From Gautieria morchelliformis (lineage: Eukaryota > Basidiomycota > Agaricomycetes > Gomphales > Gomphaceae), in assembly GCA_015179125.1 (NCBI GenBank), contig WHVA01000024.1:412329-476328 (forward strand): a DNA stretch of 64,000 bases, in the 5' to 3' direction. Positions 55,386-64,000 of this stretch are shown here, one piece after another (the stretch's first letter is position 1; every line of letters starts with the position of its first letter). The notes beneath the pieces were generated by a model. It was not told the DNA's origin. It worked only from the letters and a program-made list of their open reading frames with translations, and ran no database searches. A program made the translations under genes and the position numbers.

Positions 55386-57435
55386 CTTGTGAGAAAAGCA
55401 GGAACTGAGAGGAACTCGTTGTTGCAGCCGTTGCGATTTACAGAGTGCATCAGGCTCAAAGTGATGCGTCAAATGCATCTCATTATGAGGCTCGAAAGCG
55501 ATTTGGCTACTGACAGGCTGCTGAACTTGCTGAGCAACAACATTTCCTTAAAACCGGGAAGCACATTCATGTTGATCATAACACAGTGCGACGGCGCAAG
55601 CAAGAGTTTACGCGAACATCAAAGGATGCCAGTTTCAAGACAAGCGCACACCTCACATGTGAGCAGGAAGACATGGTTGTTGCTTATGCCATTGAAGTTG
55701 CCAATAGAGGCTTCCCACTGAACCTTCAGAGGATTCGAGAGATTGCGGACAAGACCCTACAAGCAGCAAACCCAGACAACCCTGGCGTTGGGGTGAATTG
55801 GGCACATCGTTTCGTTCATGAGAGGCATGCCGATCGCCGTTCTGCCTATTGGTCATGGCCGCGTGAGTCAGTTCATGGCCAGGCAGCTAATCCCTTCAAT
55901 ATCAAGATGTTTGTTTTATGATGACCTGTTGCAGGAGAATGATAATTGTGGTGGGTTTGAACCACAAAACATATATGGAGGAGATGAGAGTGGTTTGATG
56001 TCGGGAGTTGCACAGAAGGAGAGAGTAATAGGTGGCAAGGGGAAGAAGATCCAGCATCAGAAGCGAGAGACTAATTGTGAAAATACAACGGTCATTGCGA
56101 CAATTTGCACAGATAGCAGCGTGTTGAGACCAATCGTGATATTCAAAGGGAAGCACTATCAAGTGAAGTTGTTACAGGAGAACCCTACTGAGGCTTCGTG
56201 AGTCACATATTGTTTAGTTGAATGTATGCTGACAAGATCTCACTCATTTGCTATCCCGCACACACAATGCACATCTTGCAGGGCCTCGATGTTGCTTGCT
56301 TTGGAGTGTTCAAGACTATTGGGCTCAAGAGACCCTTCATTTTGAACAGAGGACAGGAGAGAAGGTCACGAAATCTAATTTTCTCAGCCCTCTCGCAGCT
56401 GCGTGGAAGCGGACATTCATTCCAAGCACAGTCAAGAGTGCATTTTCTAAGACAGGCATTTATCCATTCAATCCTGATGCCATCTCACCTGAACAGCTGG
56501 ACCCTAGTAAGGAGACATCAACAAGGCTCCACTCCCACTTCCTACCATCCCATCCCCTGTTCGAGCAATGGTGGAAGGACCTTCCATTCGAGTGGTCCTG
56601 GCTTTGGAGTCCTCACAATCAGTCCCTAAGGTGCTGGTTTTTTATACTCCAACAAAGACACGCACCCTGCACATTTATCCAAGGCTCCTGGCTGAGGCGG
56701 AGATGAACAAAGTTCTTGAGGCACACGAAACATCTTTCTTGACCAGCTCATCCCCAATCCACTCCTCTTTGGAGGTTCCAATGGCGCTGTTCTCAGCCAT
56801 TGAAGCACCAACAGATGTGTCAGAGATGCTTACCTGGGAACCCGACACAGAACAGTCAGCAGTATTGCAGATGAAGCTCGCTGACACTCAGTATGAACTC
56901 AAGGTGATGAAGGAGCGCCTTCTCACCGAACGCGCCCAACTTGTGTTGGCCGGGATACATGTAAATAGGCTTAGGGACCACCTGTACAAAAAAGAAGAGA
57001 AAAGCAAAAGTAAGAAAAAAAGAGAAGCTGATGGGGGATGGCTTACCACAGCTCCTCACCGATCCTAGATTTTGCAGCGCCGAGAAGGACCACAAAGAAG
57101 CTAAAGAGGAGGGGAAGATTGATAAAGAAGTGAGAAAAGTGGCGCAGAAGGAGCAGGTCAAGGCAAAGAAGAACTGGGAGGAGGAAGCGGCCAAAATTGC
57201 AGAGGAGAATCACGTCAGACTAGCAGGTTATGCGGGCGAGTTGCTGGCCTGGAGGGGAGAGAGCGAGCTGGCGAAAAGTGAGCGGCAGCAACCCAGATGG
57301 CTTAAACCAAAATGACCCACCAAGATCCCGGCCCCTCCAAAGCTTTATGTGAAGAAGCGCGCCCCCAAAACGACCGCCATTGATCCAGAGGGCAAGAGTA
57401 GTGGCTCAGAGAGTGACAAGAGTGACGACGAGTGA
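55386..57435 (+). pseudogene. CENP-B/Jerky-type DDE_1 trans-posase pseudogene
   Basis: Order: helix-turn-helix (HYEARKRFGY, stop, QAAELAEQQHFL), CENP-B-type DNA-binding part (LTCEQEDMVVAYAIEVANRG, NPGVGVNWAHRFVHER), DDE_1 start (FEPQNIYGGDESGLMSG with the first catalytic Asp; PIVIFKGKHYQ), then a deletion removing the second Asp region (normally DGHSSH). After 56220 it resumes YADKISLICYPAHT, HILQGLDVACFGVFK, SAFSKTGIYPFNPDAI and a lysine-rich coiled C-terminus to 57435. Frame changes occur near 55910, 56210, 56330 and 57020. Enzymes of this family cut and paste DNA using a DDE triad; this one is dead. Confidence 0.85.
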
Positions 57436-57693
57436 TTTCCCATGGGTGTTTCAGATGCCCATTTCGAGCTCCGAGTCCCCTCATGACTGGGGCTCACATT
57501 TATGACATTCCTCAGTTATAATTTGATAGATTAGACCTATAGGCAGCAGTAAAATATGGTGCTATAATATACTCCAATTTTTTGAAGAAGTTAGGAGAGC
57601 ACAGGGGACGATGAGTGATAAATCCATTTTTGCTGTTTCAAATGACAGTGGAAAACTGTACTGAGAATAATAACACCATAAATAGTATGATAT

Positions 57694-58224
57694 TGTTACG
57701 ATACAATCCATCGTAAGGTTGACCGAGGTCGGGAGCGAAACCCGAGGTAAGGTCCGAGGTTACGGGGCGAGGTTTGGATGGGGAAGTCGGAGAGGGACTT
57801 GGCTTCAGCTTATGTGCTGCGCCGACCCTACGCACGAGTCCCAACTTCGGAGGCAAACGAATAAGAGGCGAGGTTTCGTTTAAGAGGCGAGGCTTAGAAA
57901 CTAGCTAATGATCGAAGGGATACGATAGTTGATTTTCAGACTGAGGAGTAGGAATGCATACAAGTGGGGTTATATACGAGCGAGGGTACGAGTCAGGGGC
58001 GAACATATTAGTGGAGGTCAGGGCGAGGTAATATATGAATGATGCGTGATGGAGCGGAATCAGTAACTAAGGGATTACGGTCATGGGTTCAAGGTCGGAT
58101 ATGAGCTCAAGCTCGGGCTCGGGCGCGGATAAGGATCATATGTACTCGGGCACGAATATCACAAGGCTCGGGCTCGGAAGAAGGTTCTACCAGTAAGTAA
58201 CCGGCCAAAGGCCGGGTTCTTACA
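57694..58224. mobile_element. Solo LTR with perfect 5-bp target duplication
   Basis: A 531-bp block begins TGTTACGATAC and ends GGTTCTTACA, with GATAT directly on both sides (57689-57693 and 58225-58229). It contains CGAGGT-rich lines and a CCGGCC/GGCCGG hairpin near 58201-58215. The TGTTA...TTACA ends indicate a Ty3/Gypsy-like LTR of a family different from the one at 58413. Confidence 0.85.
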
Positions 58225-58236
58225 GATATTTTCAAT

Positions 58237-58412
58237 AGGAGGATAATCAAAAAGGTCATGTGATACAGCATATATGAGTATATAATATATATTATAAGAG
58301 TATTAATAACAACACATAGGAATATATAGTAGTATTTATAAGGAGAATAATAGATGTTATTAGAATATTCTGTATATATTTAAACATCTCAGAGATATAT
58401 ATACATATGAGA
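58237..58412 (+). repeat. AT-rich block preceding the Gypsy LTR
   Basis: Matches 45551-45737 over its length (ATCAAAAAGGTCATGTGA to CATATGAGA). In both places a TGTTAC LTR start follows at the same point. Confidence 0.75.
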
Positions 58413-59105
58413 TGTTACGACCGTTCATTTCCGACTTCCGACCCTCAGTTCCGCCACTCCTTCCGCCCCTCCAATAGTTCCGCACATCGTTCCGCCCCTC
58501 CGACATTTCCGACATTCCGCCCCTTGTACATTTCCCTTGTTCTTTCGACTCTATTACTCGGACCCACCGGACCCACCTCGCCATCCATCAAAACCATATA
58601 TCCGGTCATCCTTGTAGTTCGTTGTCAGATATGTTTTCCCGACCCCTTGTTCTTTGCCATTGTTCTACCTTACCCTGAACCCCCCTTGTAGTCCCATTGT
58701 TCCCAATTAGTTAGTTCCCACACATTGTACTCGACTTCCGCTTCCTCCGGAATTTGCTTAGTACAACACCATTACTTGTTGCTCTGCGCTTTGTATAAAA
58801 ACCCCCTCATGTATGTCTGTTATTCTGCAATCAGATAATCACCTTCGATACTTGATTTCCTTCGCTCCATCTCCTGTTCTTAGCACAGCGAGTCTAGCAA
58901 GATCTCAGTCTCTCTCTCAGCCTTCCGTCTTCCGCCTTCCGCCTCAGTTCCGACTCAAGTTCCGACCAAACCTCTGGTCCAGTACTTTCTGACTTCCGGC
59001 TCATTTCCGAAATACCTAGGACGATAGTTCATTGGGGGCGCAACCTATAAGTTGAAGCCGCTGTCCTTTCCAGTTCCGACTTAGTGGAAATCTCGATACG
59101 TAACA
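58413..59105 (+). mobile_element. 5' LTR of a Ty3/Gypsy element
   Basis: Starts TGTTACG and ends CGTAACA, a perfect 7-bp terminal inverted repeat. TATAAAAA lies near 58794. The LTR is dominated by TTCCG words. The gag ATG follows 33 bp after the end; the 3' LTR is beyond the window. Confidence 0.85.
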
Positions 59106-59138
59106 GTATTATCTGATTCCCACCCGATAACTATCACT

Positions 59139-60553
59139 ATGCCTCCTCGTACCACAGCTACTTCAGCTCGAGCAGGAGCTGTCGAAGCTCTCTCTTATTT
59201 TGGCAGTCTTAGATCCGCAGCACCAAGGCACGCGGAACCCTCCAGCAGCTCTCGTGCCGACGATGAGCTTTCCGATGCTTTTCCGCAACGATTCGAAGAA
59301 GTTCCCGACGCTAATCCCGACGAAATCCCGACTACGACGGGAATTCAACGAGTAGCAGCGGCGAACAAACAGCAGCGTCATTCCGACGCCCAGCTCCACC
59401 ACCACCACCTCCACCAGGACCACCTCCAGGCGGCCCTCCAGGCGGTCCCCCAGGCGGTCCTCCCGGCGGTCCTCCACCTCCAATTCCACCTCAGATTCCC
59501 GCCAACCCAGTTCCGCCCGCGCCAGTTCCGGATCTTGCACAAGCCATCGCCATGCTAGCCGGACAACTCCAGCGCCCGGCCCAAGCACCACCACGCCCCA
59601 AGACAAAGGTCCGCGAACCAGATCAGTTCGACGGTTCCGACCCCAAGAAGCTCCAGCCATTTCTGGTTCAGCTTCAACTCAATTTCCGTGATCGTCCCGA
59701 CGCCTTTCCCGACGACGAACGAAAGGTCAATTATGCCCTTTCCTATCTCCGAGGCACGGCGCTCGACTATTTCGAACCCGCCCTCATGGATCCATTCGCT
59801 CTCGTCGACTGGGCCGACGATTACCCCAATTTCATTTCCGAACTCCGCAGCAACTTCGGACCATTTGATATGGAAGCCGATGCGGAAAACGAACTCGATA
59901 AGCTTCGCATGAAAGACACTCATAAGATAGCTAAATATATCGTCACGTTTCAGCAGCTCGCTCCTCGAGTCCAATGGGGAGAAGCCGCACTCCGACGCCA
60001 GTTTTACATGGGCTTGCCATCCCGCATCAAGGATGAAATTGCCCGCGTCGGAAAACCCGCCACCCTTACCGACCTCCGCAACCTCGCCCAATCCATCGAT
60101 TCGCGCTACTGGGAAAGACACTCCGAGATTGCTCGTGAAACCTCCGCCCAGAGCAAGAACGACAAGTCTTCCGACAAGAAGTCTGATAAAGACAAGAAGA
60201 AGACCAATTCCGGAAACACCAACTCCGGAAACAACAACAACAACAGTTCCGGATCCAACTCCGGCAACCGGAACAACAACAACACCCCTCGGAACAACCA
60301 GGCCTCTGGTTCTAACACCAATGCCCGGAAGAGCACCCCGGATCTTTCCGACAAACTTGGGAAAGACGGAAAACTAACCCCTGTAGAACGCCAGCGTCGC
60401 ATGGACAACAACCTTTGCCTCTTCTGCGGCAAAGGAGGTCACGTCGCTCGCGACTGCACTCGCGCTTCCGCCTCCGCTGCTAAGGCCAAGGGCCGCGCAG
60501 CAAAGACGGAAGAGAAATCCGAAGCGGTTCCCGCTGCGGACTCAAAAAAATAG
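59139..60553 (+). pseudogene. Ty3/Gypsy gag, with one frame change
   Basis: Starts MPPRTTATSARAGAVEALS at 59139. The Pro/Gly-rich linker (GGPPGG repeats) and the rest are read in another frame from about 59380, so one base is gained or lost there. Gag then shows PDQFDGSDPKKLQPFLVQL, FISELRSNFGPFD, FYMGLPSRIKDEIA, an Asn/Ser-rich tract and the zinc knuckle CLFCGKGGHVARDC, ending DSKK-stop at 60553. Gag forms the particle and binds RNA. Apart from the linker shift it looks intact. Confidence 0.85.
60544..60550 (+). promoter_or_regulatory. Predicted -1 ribosomal frameshift heptamer A_AAA_AAA
   Basis: Seven A residues occupy the exact X_XXY_YYZ register of the gag frame, immediately before the TAG stop (60551-60553). 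Slipping back one base opens the frame that reads into the protease (IVSSPPASARAEG). This would let gag and pol be made as a fusion. Confidence 0.65.
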
Positions 60554-63500
60554 TCAGCAGTCCTCCGGCCTCCGCACGAGCTGAGGGCTGTGTTGACCCC
60601 ATTCGTGCGACAAACGCGGTTAAACTCAACGCATCCGCTCTTTCATCCTCCAACTCTCTCTCTGTTCCGCTCACTTCCGACACAATTTCCGCACCCCCGT
60701 TTACAGCATTGGTCGACTCCGGTTCGACTCATTGTTTCCTCGATTCCGACTTTGTTTTGAAACATAAACTTCCGACCCGCAACATTCCGACTATTCCGCT
60801 CCGCCTTTTCGACGGGTCTTCCAACACGGGAATTTCCCAAGTTGTGGATCTGTCTATCCGTTTCGCTACTGGGGACAACCATGAAGTTACGTTTTACGTT
60901 ACTCCGCTAGATGCTAGCTGTTCCGTTGTACTAGGACACAATTGGCTCACCCGATATAATCCGTCGATTAACTGGGCATTGGGTCAAATACAGTTCCGTA
61001 CCCCGGATCAACTTCCGTCTATTCCGACGTCTTCTGCAAAGATGGCTCAGGCCTCTTCTGCAACTCCGCTCGTGGATTCAGTTCCGCACTCCGGTCCCGC
61101 TTTAGCACCTCCGCCCCTCGAAGCCCCTCGAATTGCGCTCGTTTCCGCCACCGCTTTCCGCGTATTGCAACGGCAAGATGATACGACCGTTTTCCAGCTT
61201 CACCTCTCCGATTCGGCTTCAGTCAAGGCTCGTTCCGCCTCGACTTCCGCTCCGGTCGACATGAGCTCAGTTCCGGAAGAATATCGTGACTTCCCGGACG
61301 TGTTCAATAAGGCCAAAGCCGACAAACCTGCTGAACATCGACCTTACGACTTAAGATAGATTTGGAAGAAGGAGCATCTCCGCCCCTTGGACCGATCTAC
61401 TCCTTTCGCAAAGTGAACTCCTAACTCTCCGAGAGTTCGTCGATGAACATCTCAACATGGGCTTTATCCGCCCTTCGCTGTCTCCGCACGGCGCTCCGGT
61501 CCTCTTCGTCAAGAAGAAGGATGGATCTCTCCGCCTCTGCGTCGATTTCCGCGGACTCAATGCCCTCACTAAAAAGGACAAATATCCGCTTCCGCGCATT
61601 TCCGACTTACTCGACACTCCCCGCAGGGCGAAGATCTACACCAAAATTGACCTCCGGCACGCTTATCACCTTGTCCGCATCCGGGAAGGTGACGAGTGGA
61701 AAACCACCTTCCGCACCCGCTACGGTGCCTTTGAGTGGACTGTCATGCCTTTTGGTCTAACCAACGCTCCCGCGCTTTTCAGCGATTCATGAACGACGTA
61801 TTTTCCGACCTCCTCGACGTATGCGTTTTAGTCTACATTGACGACATCCTCATCTATTCCGACACACCGGAAAAACATCGGAACATGTCCGGAAGTACTC
61901 CGCCGTCTACGCAAACACCATCTCTACGCAAAAGCAGAGAAATGCGAATGGCATCGCGACACGGTCGAATACCTCGGCTACATCCTCTCTCCAACAGGTC
62001 TTACCATGGCAGAGGACAAGGTCAAGGCAATTCAAGAATGGCCGGAACCCCGACGTGTTAAGGATGTGCAGTCTTTCCTTGGCTTCGCCAACTTTTACCG
62101 GCGTTTATTTATAATTTTTCCGACATTACTGTTCCGCTCACGCGTCTCACCAGGAAGGGTGCCCCATGGAATTTCACACCGGAATGCCGCTCCGCATTTG
62201 AAGCCTCAAATCGGCCTTCACCACGGCTCCCAACTTGGTTTCTGGATTCCTGATGCCCAACTTGTACTCGAAACCGACGCTTCTGACTACGCGCTAGCCG
62301 CCATTTCTTTCCATCATTTCACCCGACGACGGAGAAATTCATCCGATCGCCTTTCATTCCGCACCTTTTCCGCCCCGGAACTCAACTACGACGTCCACGA
62401 TAAGGAACTACTTGCGATTTTCGAAGCCTTCAAAATCTGGAGACATTACCTTGAAGGTCCAACTTATCCGATCGACGTTGTAACGGATCATAAGACCTTG
62501 AGTATTTTGCAACCACTAAGATTTTGACTCGCCGTCAAGTCCGCTGGTCTGAATACTCTCACAGTTCAACATGGTGATCCGTTTCCGCCCCGGAAAGCTC
62601 GGAGCAAAACCCGACGCACTCACTAGACGTTGGGACGTCTACCCAAAAGAGGGAAGTAGCGACTATGCCAGCGTTAATCCGCACAATTTCCGCCCAGTAT
62701 TCTCCACTGAGCAACTGGCATCGTCCCTGCGTGCCACAGCATTGCAGTTTCCGCTACTCCGCGCCTCAATTATTATGGACACCGAGTCTCTCCATTCCGA
62801 CATCCGTTCCGCACTTCGTTCCGACCCATCTCCGCAACCCACCTCGTTGACCCACCAGTCCTGGATGTCCCTCGATTCCGATGGATTTCTCGGTACAAGT
62901 CCCGGATTTACGTTCCGGACACCAACGATCTACGACTTCGCGTGCTCCAGCAAAGCCACGATCATCCGCTCTCAGGACACCAAGGCCAGAACAAGACCCT
63001 CGACATAATCCGACGACCTATACTTGGCCTCTCCTCCGCACGATGGTCCAAGACTACTGCAAGTCATGTCACCACCTGTATGCGAGCCAAGCCTCAACGT
63101 CACAAACCTACGGCCTCCTGAAGCAACTTCCGATCCCGGAACAACCGTGGAATTCGATATCCATGGATTTCATTGAGAAACTTCCTAAGTCATCCGGCTA
63201 TGATACCATTCTAGTGATCGTTGACCGCCTCACAAAGCAGTCCATCTTTATTCCGACCTACGACACCATAACTTCCGCCCAGCTCGCACAGCTCTTTGTG
63301 CTCCACGTCTTTTCCAAGCACGGAATACCTTCCCATGTCACTTCCGACCGTGGATCCGAATTTGGTCCTCCTTTTTCCGCACACTCGGCAAGGCTCTCGA
63401 CATGAACTCCACTTCACTTCCGGTTATCACCCCGAAGGAGACGGACAAACGGAACGTACTAATCAGACCCTTGAGCAGTATCTCCGCGTCTATTGCAACT

Positions 63501-64000
63501 ACCAACATAGCAATTGGTCCGACCTTCTTCCCTCGCGGAATTTGCCTACAACAAGCGCCTTCCGCTACCACCGGAATTTCACCCTTTTACGCCAACAAGG
63601 GCTACCACCCGAATCTCGCCATCCACCCTGAACGCGACCTCGCCTCTGCAAGAGCCCGAGATTTCGTTGTGGAACTTGACGACCTTCACCAGCACCTCCG
63701 AGAGAACATTACCGCTGCCCAGAAGAGATACCAAACTTCCGCCGATCGGAAACGCCTTCCGCAACCGGCATTCGAGATAGGCGACAAAGCCTTTGTCAAA
63801 GCGGAAAACTTCCGCACCACTCGCCCCTCGAAGAAGCTCTCTGAGAAATACCTCGGTCCTTACGAGATCATCGCTAAGGCCGGCAGTCGTTCTTTCACCC
63901 TCAGACTTCCTGACAATATGCGCGCAGTACATCCGGTATTCCATGTCTCTATGCTTGAGCCAGCAGTTCCGAATACAATTCCGAATCGAGAACAACCTCC
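60551..64000 (+). pseudogene. Ty3/Gypsy pol (protease, RT, RNase H, integrase), several frameshifts, cut by window end
   Basis: Protease: ALVDSGSTHCFLDSDF (near 60710). Connection: VPEEYRDFPDVFNKA, broken near 61352 (one A lost) and near 61410. [41 protein letters not shown] (C lost near 61772) and the active-site VYIDDILIY. RNase H: VLETDASDYAL, PELNYDVHDKELLAI, VVTDHKTL. Integrase: [46 protein letters not shown] (D, D and E all present), then the C-terminal LSEKYLGPYEIIAK and HPVFHVSMLEP at the window end. At least six frame changes make it non-functional unless the assembly has errors. Confidence 0.9.

Overview
The window looks like DNA from a filamentous basidiomycete, most likely an agaricomycete. 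The host-type genes are split by many 45-70 bp GT-AG introns, several genes match families I know from that group (TMEM135-like, Dml1/Misato, Mpp10, Tup1, chitin synthase), and the repeat load (Helitrons, Ty3/Gypsy, Ty1/Copia, CENP-B-type DDE transposons) is typical of TE-rich mushroom genomes. All assignments come from reading the sequence and from family knowledge; no database was searched.

1-15.8 kb is a head-to-tail array of Helitrons. It holds the 3' part of one autonomous copy (1-2186), a full-length 6.8 kb copy with a broken RepHel gene (2187-8992), and two satellite-filled non-autonomous relatives (8993-11497 and 12224-15397, the second carrying a solo LTR with a 5-bp target duplication), plus truncated ends. 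Junctions read hairpin-CTAG directly followed by the next 5' TC. The leaders contain tandem units that look like repeated intron/exon pairs.

15.8-22.1 kb holds Gypsy gag debris and then two elements (17410-19083 and 19203-22068). These share about 35-bp terminal inverted repeats beginning CACCGCG, each has a perfect 3-bp target duplication, and each carries a fragment of a host gene (Tup1 WD40 exons; Dml1/Misato exons). They look like Pack-type transposons.

22.6-33.4 kb is the host gene island. Five apparently intact genes lie on the minus strand (small Aim19-like membrane protein, TMEM135-like protein, ribosomal protein S12, a membrane protein, a W-rich hypothetical protein). They are followed on the plus strand by two YCII-domain genes and an unrecognised gene.

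33.4-41.4 kb is a decayed duplication of the YCII/unknown pair. A third YCII copy is interrupted by a 4.84 kb insertion with a 6-bp duplication (ATTCCG). The insertion carries a small three-module gene (38516-39174), a minus-strand multi-exon gene, and several near-identical introns placed in different exon contexts on both strands.

41.4-52.1 kb is a graveyard: a chitin synthase pseudogene, an Hsp70-like fragment, an intact-looking zinc-finger gene of the same module family (43945-44707, minus), a tRNA-like SINE candidate, a 970-bp hairpin, two head-to-head Copia fragments, and a chimera of Eaf-, Mpp10- and Pms1-like pieces in which the Mpp10 halves are in swapped order. 52.1-64 kb holds diverged direct repeats, a DDE_1 transposase pseudogene, a solo LTR with a 5-bp target duplication, and a Ty3/Gypsy element (5' LTR, gag, an A_AAA_AAA slippery site, decayed pol) that runs off the end.
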